The notes under the pieces: generated by a model
The model's database searches: none
Told to the model about the DNA's origin: nothing
Seen by the model: the letters and a program-made list of their open reading frames with translations, nothing else
Assembly (NCBI GenBank): GCA_964542855.1
Contig: CAZIWJ010000017.1
Coordinates: 1-26,759, forward strand
DNA: 26,759 bases
Source of the DNA: CAZIWJ01 sp964542855
GTDB lineage: Bacteria; Bacteroidota; Bacteroidia; Cytophagales; Cyclobacteriaceae
Direction: 5' to 3'
Made by a program: the position numbers and the translations under genes
Part shown: positions 1 through 7,788 of the stretch, piece after piece
How the letters are laid out: each line of letters begins with the position of its first letter
Position numbering within the stretch: the first letter of the stretch is position 1

Positions 1-336
1 GCCAGGGTTTATTTTGCTTTTGCGCAGTGCGAAGGTTCATTTATTTATACAATTCCGCGATTCATTCAAAAATAGTGTAAAGCAGTAGAAATTTTGTGAA
101 TAACGATCCGGGTACATTACATGGGTAATGGGTGAACCCATAAACCGGAATTATTAAGTTGTAAAGAACATATCGTAAAAGGTGTGTGTTAATACTATTA
201 CTAGTAATTTATGTATAAACAGATCCTATCACGTATATTAAGTAGGATTAAATACTAATACTAATCTTTCTTTCTGTACCTGGTTTTAGTTTTCTGGTTA
301 CAGCATGGAGAGGAGCAAAGAGAAAAAAAGAAAGTT
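1..336. other. Intergenic region upstream of hemH
   Basis: This AT-rich stretch holds no complete gene. On the minus strand, an ATG at 38-40 opens a frame that stays open for 13 codons to the left edge. TATTTTTG lies upstream of it, read on the minus strand at 67-74, and matches the Bacteroidota -7 element TAnnTTTG, but no matching TTG is found at the -33 distance. A divergent gene may therefore start here, though too little is visible to call it. I see no clear promoter for hemH on the plus strand and no structured RNA that I recognise. Confidence 0.4.
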
Positions 337-1434
337 ATGATGAAGAATAAAAGTAAAACCGGCGTGCTGCTGGTGAACCTGGGTACTCCGGACAGTACAG
401 CTACCCCTGATGTTCGTAAATACCTGCGCGAGTTCCTGATGGATGGCCGTGTGGTAGATTACCCGGCTGTGTTGCGCTGGATCCTGGTAAACCTAATTAT
501 TGCACCACTTCGTGCGCCCAAATCGGCAAAAGAATACAAAAAATTATGGGAAGAACGGGGGTCACCGCTCAAATTCTACGGAGAGGATGTTCGTGATTTA
601 TTACAGGACCGCCTGCCAGAAAAATACATTGTTAAGCTGGCGATGCGCTACCAAAGTCCGAGTATTGAGTCAGCGCTGGGCGAACTGCAGGCCGAAAAGG
701 TAAGCGAAATTATTTGTATTCCGCTTTTCCCCCAGTATGCGTCGGCCACCAGCGGATCAGTTATTGACAAAGTGATGAAAATTGCCCGTGGGTGGCAGAT
801 TATTCCATCCATCCGATTTGTGTCGAATTTCCTGGAAAATGAAAATTATATTCAGGCGCACGTGGAGCGGGCTCGTAAGTACCTGGATAAAGACGAATAC
901 GATCATTTTGTTTTCAGTTACCACGGGGTTCCTGAGCGACAAATTAAGCGGGGATCGGTAGATAACTACTGCCAGCTGGGCAAATGTTGTAATAGTTATC
1001 ACAGCAAAAACCAATTTTGCTACCGGGCCCAGTGCTACCAGAACACAAGGCTTATTGCCAAAGAGCTGGGGATACCAGAAGACAAGTACACCGTAAGCTT
1101 TCAGTCGCGACTGGGGCCTGTACCATGGATCAGGCCTTACACCGATGAGGTGTTGGAAAAACTGCCTGGCCAGGGTAAAAAGAAAGTGCTGGCTTTCTCA
1201 CCGGCATTCGTGGCCGATTGCCTGGAAACAACCATCGAGGTTGGCGACGAATACGAAGAAGATTTCATGGAAGCCGGCGGAGAGGTGTGGCACCTGGTTG
1301 AGGGGCTTAATACCCACGAGTTATTTGTGTCTTGTTTAGAAGATTTAGTACTCGACAGAAACGGTGAAATTGAAGAAAATGTAAAAAGTGAAGGCCAAAA
1401 CTCAATAAATTTAGTAAAAGAGCAGGAAAGCTGA
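337..1434 (+). CDS. hemH: Ferrochelatase (protoheme ferro-lyase)
   Basis: HemH inserts ferrous iron into protoporphyrin IX (or coproporphyrin III, depending on the pathway) to make heme. The protein has 365 residues, slightly above the usual 310-350. The N-terminus GVLLVNLGTPDS (9-20), the loop SYHGVPER with the metal-binding histidine (His196) and the motif FVADCLET (291-298, with the conserved acidic residue Glu297) are all family hallmarks. A cysteine-rich segment with Cys212, 217, 218, 228 and 233 sits where many ferrochelatases have a shorter linker. The last ~20 residues are a polar tail. Two adjacent ATG codons (337 and 340) could start translation; the first is used here. A strong terminator follows, so the gene is probably transcribed alone. 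Confidence 0.97.
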   Translation: MMKNKSKTGVLLVNLGTPDSTATPDVRKYLREFLMDGRVVDYPAVLRWILVNLIIAPLRAPKSAKEYKKLWEERGSPLKFYGEDVRDLLQDRLPEKYIVKLAMRYQSPSIESALGELQAEKVSEIICIPLFPQYASATSGSVIDKVMKIARGWQIIPSIRFVSNFLENENYIQAHVERARKYLDKDEYDHFVFSYHGVPERQIKRGSVDNYCQLGKCCNSYHSKNQFCYRAQCYQNTRLIAKELGIPEDKYTVSFQSRLGPVPWIRPYTDEVLEKLPGQGKKKVLAFSPAFVADCLETTIEVGDEYEEDFMEAGGEVWHLVEGLNTHELFVSCLEDLVLDRNGEIEENVKSEGQNSINLVKEQES

Positions 1435-1492
1435 ATTTTTTTGCGTATATTTATGGCATGCACTAAGAATAATTAATTGGTTTTGGTTGGTT

Positions 1493-1534
1493 AAAAGACA
1501 CGCAGTCCTGATGTTGAAGGCGTGTCTTTTTTTT
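1493..1534 (+). terminator. Rho-independent terminator after hemH
   Basis: An 11-bp perfect stem, AAAAGACACGC (1493-1503) with GCGTGTCTTTT (1520-1530), encloses a 16-base loop. It runs into eight consecutive T residues (1527-1534). The placement 58 bases after the hemH stop fits termination of that gene. Confidence 0.85.
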
Positions 1535-1641
1535 GTTTAGGGCACTGAAAGTTACAACACTAAACTAAAATGGCAGGCCTTGCTTAACAAACGAAGTTAA
1601 GATAAACTATACTCTTTACTTTTTCCTCAAGAAAGAAACTC

Positions 1642-1950
1642 ATGATTATTTATAATGTAACGATAAGCGTTGATCGTTCGGTAATGAACGACTGGCTACA
1701 GTGGATGAAGGAAGTGCATATCCCTGAAATTATGGAAACGAACTTATTCAATAGCTACAGCTTGCTCAGGGTAATGAATGACGATAATAACCCTGAAAGC
1801 CTTACCTACGCGGTTCAGTATAAGCTGCCTAGCCTGGAACATTACCATAACTATCAAAACGACTTTGCTCCGGCCTTCAGGCAAAAGCACGAAGACCGGT
1901 ATGGAGACCGGGCCATTAGCTTCCGAACTTTGCTTGAAGAAGTACTTTAA
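1642..1950 (+). CDS. DUF4286 family protein
   Basis: This is a small soluble protein of 102 residues with no signal peptide or membrane segment. It opens with MIIYNVTISVD and has the pattern WLQWMKEVHIPE (residues 19-30), then an aromatic YAVQY strand and a YQNDFAP segment. I recognise this as the Bacteroidota DUF4286 family, which resembles a ferredoxin-like alpha/beta (dimeric barrel) fold. Its function is unknown. It converges on the GNAT acetyltransferase gene with only four bases between the two stop codons. The family assignment rests on recalled motifs rather than a search. Confidence 0.8.
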   Translation: MIIYNVTISVDRSVMNDWLQWMKEVHIPEIMETNLFNSYSLLRVMNDDNNPESLTYAVQYKLPSLEHYHNYQNDFAPAFRQKHEDRYGDRAISFRTLLEEVL

Positions 1951-1954
1951 TAGT

Positions 1955-2461
1955 TCAACTTTCTGGGGAAGTAGTACCGGTTGGGTAATTCTGAATTTGT
2001 TCCTGGGTTAGCTTTACGTTAACCCACTCTCCATCGAGATTGGCATTCAGAACATTGCGATAAAATTTAATGGCTGGTTCGTTCCAGTCGAGCACCTGCC
2101 AGGCCACCCGCCGGGCATCTACTGCCCGGGCATGGTTAATAACCTTATCCATCAGAAGCTGGCCAACTCCCTTCCGGCGGTACGATTCAGTAACAACCAG
2201 ATCCTCCAGGTATACACACTTTCCTTTCCAGGTAGAGTAACTGTAAAAGTAGAGAGCCAGCCCTATAATTTTATGGCCAGGAGTTTCGGCAACAAAAAAT
2301 TCAAAAACCGGATGGTCGCCAAAGCCATCAACTTTCATCCGTTCAACGGTATTTTCTACCTCATTGGGAGCCTTCTCATAAACGGCGAGTTCCCTAATGA
2401 GCTCCAGCACTTGTTCCAGGTCTTCTATTTTTCCTTTGCGAATTATAACGTTTTCCTGCAT
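1955..2461 (-). CDS. GNAT family N-acetyltransferase, spermidine/spermine acetyltransferase-like
   Basis: A single-domain acetyltransferase of about 168 residues that would transfer acetyl from acetyl-CoA to an amine. The GNAT core is clear: YLEDLVVTESYRRKGVGQLL contains the acetyl-CoA pyrophosphate loop RRKGVG, and WQVLDWNEPAIKFY is the C-terminal strand-helix motif. The second motif resembles the WNEPSINFY of eukaryotic diamine (SSAT-type) acetyltransferases, so polyamines, thialysine or related amines are the likeliest substrates; that is inference. I chose the ATG at 2459-2461 because the protein then begins MQENVIIRK, as family members do. An in-frame upstream start at 2485 would add eight residues. 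The gene reads away from the neighbouring repeat-protein gene. Confidence 0.88.
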   Translation of the reverse strand: MQENVIIRKGKIEDLEQVLELIRELAVYEKAPNEVENTVERMKVDGFGDHPVFEFFVAETPGHKIIGLALYFYSYSTWKGKCVYLEDLVVTESYRRKGVGQLLMDKVINHARAVDARRVAWQVLDWNEPAIKFYRNVLNANLDGEWVNVKLTQEQIQNYPTGTTSPES

Positions 2462-2474
2462 GATTATAAGCGGT

Positions 2475-2502
2475 TGAGGCCTCACCTTCTCGTTGGAGAA
2501 GG
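2475..2502. repeat. Two adjacent palindromes between divergent genes
   Basis: A 10-base perfect palindrome, TGAGGCCTCA (2475-2484), directly abuts a 7-bp hairpin, CCTTCTC / GAGAAGG with loop GTTG (2485-2502). They lie just upstream of the acetyltransferase start, in the gap between two divergent genes. There is no T-run, so this is not a terminator. A regulator site or a degenerate dispersed palindromic element are the options. Confidence 0.4.
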
Positions 2503-2556
2503 AATTACAGTTGAATTTTACTTACTTTAACTCGTTAAATGATTACTACTATTGCT

Positions 2557-4629
2557 ATGAAACACAGTTGCCTGAACAGGTTTTTTGTGTCGTTGTTCTT
2601 CTTCCTGCTCTTTCAGCCAGCCGTTGCTGATCCTTCCGAACTGATTGCCAAACTTAAGGATTTAAACAACTATATTGAAGAAGTTAAGGTTAATGAAACC
2701 GTTTACAGACAAGCACTAAGCTGGGAGAAAGGGAAGCCGGAAAAAGTTTACCTTGAAGTAAGGGAAACAGACAAAAAAGGTAATCTTACTGTTTCAGGGT
2801 ACGAGTTTTACCTTGTAAACCTGGATGTTCAGGCGCTGGAGGTGCTTACCCGGGGCAAGAAAACCAGGCTAAAGCTGCAAATAAAAGACGACAGAAAGTT
2901 TATTAAAGCGTTTAAAGGTAAACAGTTTACTGCTTATTCCGAAGAGGCAGATATTATAATTAGCGATGCTGTAACCGGCCAGAAAATTATCGATTTGTGG
3001 AAAGAGGCCGTTAGTTTACAGTCGCTGCGGTTTACCCGTTACTCTTCTCCACAGGAAGCGCTCGACACCCTTTCTACACTGGCCAAAGCTAACGGTAGTA
3101 ATGAACCGGGGCTGAAACAATCGGTAGCTTACAAAGGGTATGATCGTTACGAAATTACTTTTCTGAAAACCCGGCTGAATGATGAACTGGAAGTAAACCA
3201 GTATACAGTAGAAGCCTGCGACCTGATTGCGCCCAGGCAACTGATTACCGTAAAAAAAATGCAGCTTAATTTGAACATTCGTACGTCGAAAAAATACATT
3301 CAACACTACCAGAACGGGGTTTCCCAGAGTTACCGGGATGAACTGAACCTGGTATTTTCAGATGTGCTGGATGCTCAGAATGCGGCTAATGCACTAGCCT
3401 ACATTATTAATGCCTGTAACAACCCGGAAGGTAAGCAGTGGCAATCGAGCCATGAAGCCCTGAACTGGATTGAGAAAAAACCCGGTACCCTGAGCCGGGT
3501 TAGCGATATTCTAAAACAGGAAATCACCATCGACACCAGTAATTACTACCAATTAACCTACACGAAGAAAAAACTCAATAACCGGGGGCAACAGTACACG
3601 GAAACATCAGAAGCCTACATTCCTGATCTTGGTGAAGAGTTGTTGTTCGATGTAGCCGACGACCGCATTGAAGTAACCCTGCGAGTGCAGGACGGGAAGT
3701 CGTACATTAAACACATTGACGAAGACGGTTCATTTTACTTCTCCAGTAACATGCAAATTGCAGTGAAGAATACTGACATGGCGCGCGACCTGGTTAATGC
3801 CCTGAATTACCTGAGGTTAAATGTAAATGCCAGTTTATTAAGCTGGGCAAGCACAGATCAGGCCCTGAACTGGGTAGCTGCCAACGTGCGGGGGACAAAT
3901 GAAGAGTTACAACAGGAAGTAAGCTTTAAGCCACTGGATGATTACAGGATTGCCGCGGTGCAACAGGAGCAGGATAAGGCCTTTGAGAACTATTACCTGT
4001 ACCTGCAGGATGTAGATGCCAAAAGCCTTAAACTCGACGTTAGTCGAAACCTGCTAGAACTCACGGTTCCGGTACGTGAGAAAAAAGCCTACATTAAGCA
4101 GGTATCTTCAAACGGAGGGGTGCACTACCGGGACGAATTAACGTTATACTTTTCCAACTTGCTCAAAGCCAGAAATACCCGTAACGCTATTCAGGCCGCC
4201 GTAAAAAATTATACCAGGCCTGTATATCGCTGGAAAAATCGGGAAGAAGCCCTCACGTTTTTATCGGAGAATATTCAAGACATTAAGCAGGGAAAAAAAA
4301 CATACAAGCAGCGGCTGAGAGCGGAAGCTGAATGTAAACTTAAACTAACTACCATTGAATTTAACAGCCGGAAGAGCAGTGAATATATATACACATTCAA
4401 ACCCCAGGAGGTGAGCTTTTCTGCCTCTGCTATAAAGGCAGAAGGCTTTTTAGCCCAAACCAGGTTAAACCTAAAATTAGAAGGTAAACAGGAAACGGCC
4501 GTGTTTTCGCTTCGGGAAAACGGAGAAATGAAAGATGCCCTGCAAACTATCAATATTTTGGTAGATGATGTGCAGCAAGGCCGAAAAATAAAATCGGCCC
4601 TGTATTACCTTAGCGAAGGTTGTGAATAG
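2557..4629 (+). CDS. Exported protein of unknown function with five tandem repeats
   Basis: I do not recognise this family. The ATG at 2557 gives about 690 residues and starts a typical signal peptide: MKHS, a hydrophobic run through FFFLLF, and cleavage near AVA-DPSE. An ATG 18 bases upstream is possible. The mature protein is five copies of a ~130-residue unit and has no membrane anchor. Counting from the ATG at 2539, the units lie near residues 32-163, 164-299, 300-434, 435-563 and 564-694. Units 2-5 open with an aromatic residue followed by an EAL/QAL helix, such as SSPQEALDTL, SSHEALNWI, STDQALNWV and NREEALTFL. A Y/FIK-type strand (FIKAF, YIQHY, YIKHI, YIKQV) and an N/D-A/R-rich helix recur later in units 1-4. 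Repeats of this kind suggest a periplasmic or surface binding or scaffold role. The gene converges on batA with an 8-base gap. Confidence 0.85.
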   Translation: MKHSCLNRFFVSLFFFLLFQPAVADPSELIAKLKDLNNYIEEVKVNETVYRQALSWEKGKPEKVYLEVRETDKKGNLTVSGYEFYLVNLDVQALEVLTRGKKTRLKLQIKDDRKFIKAFKGKQFTAYSEEADIIISDAVTGQKIIDLWKEAVSLQSLRFTRYSSPQEALDTLSTLAKANGSNEPGLKQSVAYKGYDRYEITFLKTRLNDELEVNQYTVEACDLIAPRQLITVKKMQLNLNIRTSKKYIQHYQNGVSQSYRDELNLVFSDVLDAQNAANALAYIINACNNPEGKQWQSSHEALNWIEKKPGTLSRVSDILKQEITIDTSNYYQLTYTKKKLNNRGQQYTETSEAYIPDLGEELLFDVADDRIEVTLRVQDGKSYIKHIDEDGSFYFSSNMQIAVKNTDMARDLVNALNYLRLNVNASLLSWASTDQALNWVAANVRGTNEELQQEVSFKPLDDYRIAAVQQEQDKAFENYYLYLQDVDAKSLKLDVSRNLLELTVPVREKKAYIKQVSSNGGVHYRDELTLYFSNLLKARNTRNAIQAAVKNYTRPVYRWKNREEALTFLSENIQDIKQGKKTYKQRLRAEAECKLKLTTIEFNSRKSSEYIYTFKPQEVSFSASAIKAEGFLAQTRLNLKLEGKQETAVFSLRENGEMKDALQTINILVDDVQQGRKIKSALYYLSEGCE
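2632..4620 (+). repeat. Five protein-level tandem repeats of about 130 residues
   Basis: The repeat units are approximately 2632-3027, 3028-3435, 3436-3840, 3841-4227 and 4228-4620. They are visible in the translation: an aromatic residue plus an E/Q-AL helix at the start, a middle pattern resembling Y-x-L/F-Y-L-x-D-L/V, a Y/F-I-K strand, then a strand and helix resembling RDELxLxFSxxLxAxN. The last three elements are clearest between units 2 and 4 (YRDELNLVFSDVLDAQN against YRDELTLYFSNLLKARN). DNA identity between units looks low, so the duplications are old. Confidence 0.75.
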
Positions 4630-4637
4630 CCTGTGGC

Positions 4638-5720
4638 TTAATCGACAGTTCCGTTGCTAACGAAGGTAGACTTAATAAGTAGCCAGGTAAGGAAGCAAAC
4701 AATACCCCAGGAAAGATAAACCATGTAGTAATCGCTGGTTTCGCGATAGCGATTTTCCTTAATCTCCGCCCGTTCATACTGATCGATTTCGGAGAATACT
4801 TCCTGGAGGGCAGATTTATTTGAAACGCGGTAGAACTGTCCTTCACCAACTTCAGCAATGGTTCGAAGTGTGGTTTCATCGATCCGGTTTTCCACGTACT
4901 GGGTGTCGCCCCAGAAATTTTTTCCCAACGGTACGCGCCCTTCCCTTCCAATGGCAATCGTATACATTTTAATGTCGTAAGCATGGGCAAGTTTTGCAGC
5001 AGTAATGGGATCGATATTTCCGGCTGTATTGTCACCATCGCTGAGAAGTACCATTACTTTAGATTTTTCGGGTGCTTCCCCGTTGCGGGTCTCGGCCGTT
5101 TCTTCAGCATCGCGCATGCGATTAGTTGCTACGGCCAGTGCGCTTCCAATAGCTGTGCCCCGGCTTTTAATTAAGTCGAAGTCGATATCCCGGATGAACC
5201 GGTTTAGCAGGTCGTAGTCAGTAGTGAGTGGAGACAGGGAATAGGCATCGCCGGAGAAGACAACCAGCCCGATGCGGTCCTGATTACGGCCGGCTATAAA
5301 ATTACGGGCCACGTCCTTTGCCGCTTCCAGTCGGTTAGGCCGAAAATCCTCTATTCGCATGGATTCGGAGATATCGATAACCAGCACAATGTCGATACCT
5401 TCCGACCACTGCTCTACCCGTTCGTTGGTTATTTGCGGACGGGCGAGGGCGATGAGGAAAAATGCAAAGAAGAGGGTGGCGAGCAAGTTCGGAATTAGCC
5501 CGAAGATACGCGCCAGGGGGTTAGATGGAGCGTTTTTAGGTAAGGCAATGGGTAGTTTATTGGTGCGGCGCAGGCTAAGGAGCCAACGCACCAGCCAGGT
5601 AAGTGGAATTAGCACCAGCAGGTACAGTAGTTCCGGATGCTGGAATGAAAAGTTTGAGAAGGTACCAGGTAAGAACCAATCGATCGATACCCAGTCCCAG
5701 CTATCGTTTACTTTCTCCAT
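4638..5720 (-). CDS. batA: VWA domain-containing membrane protein, BatA type
   Basis: A 360-residue inner-membrane protein. Two N-terminal hydrophobic segments (about 31-50 and 74-93) precede a von Willebrand A domain (about 108-312) that faces the periplasm, and a last hydrophobic segment follows (about 333-350). The metal-ion-dependent adhesion site is intact: DISES (Asp116, Ser118, Ser120), Thr189 in RGTAIG, and LLSDGDN (Asp228/Asp230). These features are those of BatA, which in other bacteria is linked to MoxR ATPases and oxidative-stress or envelope assembly functions. The start overlaps the upstream gene by 20 bases, implying coupled translation. It is the last gene of its run, with no batB, batC or batD after it. 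Confidence 0.9.
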   Translation of the reverse strand: MEKVNDSWDWVSIDWFLPGTFSNFSFQHPELLYLLVLIPLTWLVRWLLSLRRTNKLPIALPKNAPSNPLARIFGLIPNLLATLFFAFFLIALARPQITNERVEQWSEGIDIVLVIDISESMRIEDFRPNRLEAAKDVARNFIAGRNQDRIGLVVFSGDAYSLSPLTTDYDLLNRFIRDIDFDLIKSRGTAIGSALAVATNRMRDAEETAETRNGEAPEKSKVMVLLSDGDNTAGNIDPITAAKLAHAYDIKMYTIAIGREGRVPLGKNFWGDTQYVENRIDETTLRTIAEVGEGQFYRVSNKSALQEVFSEIDQYERAEIKENRYRETSDYYMVYLSWGIVCFLTWLLIKSTFVSNGTVD

Positions 5721-6609
5721 GTTTAATTTTGGCTACTTTTTCTTCGAGCTTCTTACTGGAAAAATGTTTTAAGGCCCTGAAATTATCAATAATTTTTTCG
5801 TGTTGTACGCCACCATACAGGCTGCGGTCAATTTCTTTCAGGCTGTTTTTCAGTGAGTCGGCCTGTGGTAATGTACTGATTTCCCGAGTAGTAAGTTTAG
5901 AATAAGGTTGTTTATCCAGCTTTTCCATGTAGTTCTTCCAGAGCACCAGCAGGTGTTGCATTTGCTTTTCTCCGTTTTGGTTCTGCAACGCTTTCAGCCC
6001 CTGTTCAAACTCATTTTCAAACTGGCGGTACCGCTTTTGCAAACGGCCGAGTTGCCAGCGGCTACGAAGTTTTTCGCCAAATAACAGGAGGAACAGCAGG
6101 GCCAGAACGTAAAAAACTACCAGACCGATAACCAGATAAGGGTAGTTAAATTCACTGAGCATTTCTCTCCACTGCGCCGTTTCTTTTAGAACAGCGGTAT
6201 CGGGTAAAGTAGTAATGAGCTCCCGAAGAAATACCGTATCGGTTGAAGATTGAAAGCTGATGGTATCATCGGCTTCAATGGCCAGCACGGGCAAGGAAAG
6301 GGTTTGTTCTGGAATGAGTTCAAAGGTAGTCAGCTCGTACACCACACTATCGAAGCTGGTGGTTGAATCAGAAACTGTTGGAAAATATTCCCGGTCGAGG
6401 TATTCGAAAGGGGTATAGGTTGCTCCTTCCGAAGGAAAAACCACCTGCATGTTGCGGGGATAACGTAAAGTAAGCACATATTTAACCGGTTCACCCAGTT
6501 TAGCACTATCGGTAAGAAATACCCCTTTGGGTGTCAGGTTTTGTGAGGCGGCATCACTAGCGATTAGCACAAAAAATAACAGGAAGAAAGTAAATACTTT
6601 ACCGGGCAC
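5701..6609 (-). CDS. Bat-locus anchored protein of unknown function (DUF4381/BatD-like region)
   Basis: This gene sits between the DUF58 gene and batA, where Bacteroidota Bat loci usually have a poorly characterised membrane protein. It has a signal peptide (KVFTFFLLFFVLIASDAASQ), a beta-rich periplasmic part of about 130 residues with the low-complexity pattern expected of BatD/DUF4381-like domains, one membrane segment (GLVVFYVLALLFLLLF), and a charged helical cytoplasmic tail of about 110 residues. No ATG gives an intact signal peptide. The GTG at 6607-6609 fits best, overlapping the DUF58 stop by 11 bases and giving 302 residues. A TTG at 6648 would add 13. The role is likely to support BatA/DUF58 assembly, by inference from position only. 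Confidence 0.75.
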   Translation of the reverse strand: MPGKVFTFFLLFFVLIASDAASQNLTPKGVFLTDSAKLGEPVKYVLTLRYPRNMQVVFPSEGATYTPFEYLDREYFPTVSDSTTSFDSVVYELTTFELIPEQTLSLPVLAIEADDTISFQSSTDTVFLRELITTLPDTAVLKETAQWREMLSEFNYPYLVIGLVVFYVLALLFLLLFGEKLRSRWQLGRLQKRYRQFENEFEQGLKALQNQNGEKQMQHLLVLWKNYMEKLDKQPYSKLTTREISTLPQADSLKNSLKEIDRSLYGGVQHEKIIDNFRALKHFSSKKLEEKVAKIKHGESKR

Positions 6610-7498
6610 GGGGTTTACGGGTTTTATTTCGGAATTTAAACAGGTCAACTAATTTAGGCACAAAGTCTTCGCGGGTATCAACGTTCAGGTAACTGGCACC
6701 CCGTTGCCGGCAGAACGTTTCCAATAGTTCAACGTTTTGCTGGTACACGTTATTTACCTGGTTACGGAAAATCATTGAAGATGAATTTACCCAAACTGTT
6801 TTCCGGCTTTCCTTATCTTCTACCGGAATAATGCCCAGGCTGGGCAGGGCCGACTCGCGTTTATCGTGCAGGTGAATTACCACCAGGTCGTGCTTACCGG
6901 CCAGCGAACGGAGGTTGCGGTGGTAGCCGGTATCGATAAAATCGGAAACCAGGATTACAATACCTCTGCGTTTAACGATATTCATAAAATAGCTCATGGC
7001 CCCGTTAAGGTTTGTTTTTAGTGAAGCCGGTTTCAGATCGTACATAGACGCAATGAGGTTATAGGCGTGCGCAATGCCCTTGCCGGGCTTAGTGAAGAGT
7101 TCTTTCTGGTCGGAATAACATAACAACCCAACCTGACTGGTTTCCTTAACAGCGGAAAGTGCAAGAACGCCGCAAATTTCTTTGCCGATATCTACTTTTT
7201 GTCGACCGCGTTCGCCGATTTCCTGCGAAGCACTTACATCGAGGATCAGGTAAACCATTTGTTCGCGCTCTTCGCGGTACGTTTTAATGTATACGTCATG
7301 GCCTTTGGCGCTGGCATTCCAATCGATATTACGCACATCATCGCCGTACTGGTATACACGGAGATCATCAAAGGTTATCCCTGAGCCTTTAAAAACCGAG
7401 TGGAAATCGCCCTGCATCTGGTTGGTGATGGCATTTCGTACTTTCACCTCGTAACGACGCAGCTTCTTAATAAGATCTTTAAACGTTTTTTTATCCAT
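6599..7498 (-). CDS. DUF58 domain-containing protein
   Basis: A soluble protein of 299 residues. The DUF58 signature is plain: GSGITFDDLRVYQYGDDVRN followed by IDWNASAK (residues 38-65). A von Willebrand A-like core follows, with LILDVSASQE (85-94, a DxSxS-type metal site) and later ILVSDFID. DUF58 proteins are partners of MoxR-family AAA ATPases and are usually encoded directly downstream of moxR. Here the gene upstream is instead the acylphosphatase-like one, 14 bases away. The downstream anchored protein overlaps its 3' end. It probably acts at the cytoplasmic face with BatA. Confidence 0.92.
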   Translation of the reverse strand: MDKKTFKDLIKKLRRYEVKVRNAITNQMQGDFHSVFKGSGITFDDLRVYQYGDDVRNIDWNASAKGHDVYIKTYREEREQMVYLILDVSASQEIGERGRQKVDIGKEICGVLALSAVKETSQVGLLCYSDQKELFTKPGKGIAHAYNLIASMYDLKPASLKTNLNGAMSYFMNIVKRRGIVILVSDFIDTGYHRNLRSLAGKHDLVVIHLHDKRESALPSLGIIPVEDKESRKTVWVNSSSMIFRNQVNNVYQQNVELLETFCRQRGASYLNVDTREDFVPKLVDLFKFRNKTRKPRAR

Positions 7499-7512
7499 GA
7501 CAGGGCTACAAA

Positions 7513-7788
7513 TTAAACGTTTATCACAAACTCTTCATAACCCTTTACATTATTCGAATCATAAAGTATACCGGAAACCATTCCCTGCTTCAATAATTTT
7601 TGGCAAACCTTTAGGAATTCATCTACCCGCGGGTCATCGCCTTCCACTTCTACGAATAGCCGGTTGGCTGTAACATTGCGTACTTCACCGGTTACCTTTA
7701 GGTTATCGGCTACCTTTTTAAGGTATTGCTTCAGGGAGGGGCTTGCCGATGAAAGTCGGATGCGCATATTAACGGCCATGATAATCAT
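7513..7788 (-). CDS. Acylphosphatase-like protein lacking the catalytic arginine
   Basis: A 91-residue protein with the length and pattern of an acylphosphatase fold: LKKVADNLKVTGEVRNV (23-39), then FVEVEGDDPRVDEFL (45-59). Aligned on VRN, the conserved Asn38 is kept, but the position of the catalytic arginine (from GxVQGVGFR) is Lys20, and the glycine-rich phosphate loop is replaced by SSASPSL. Hydrolysis of acyl phosphates is therefore doubtful, and a ligand-binding or structural role is more likely. The start ATG overlaps the deoC stop as ATGA, which supports this start over the internal ATGs and predicts translational coupling. The DUF58 gene follows after 14 bases. Confidence 0.72.
   Translation of the reverse strand: MIIMAVNMRIRLSSASPSLKQYLKKVADNLKVTGEVRNVTANRLFVEVEGDDPRVDEFLKVCQKLLKQGMVSGILYDSNNVKGYEEFVINV

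Noticed and set aside
4610..5038. Minus-strand open frame of 142 codons within batA
   Set aside because: It overlaps the well-supported batA in another frame and its translation has no recognisable motif.
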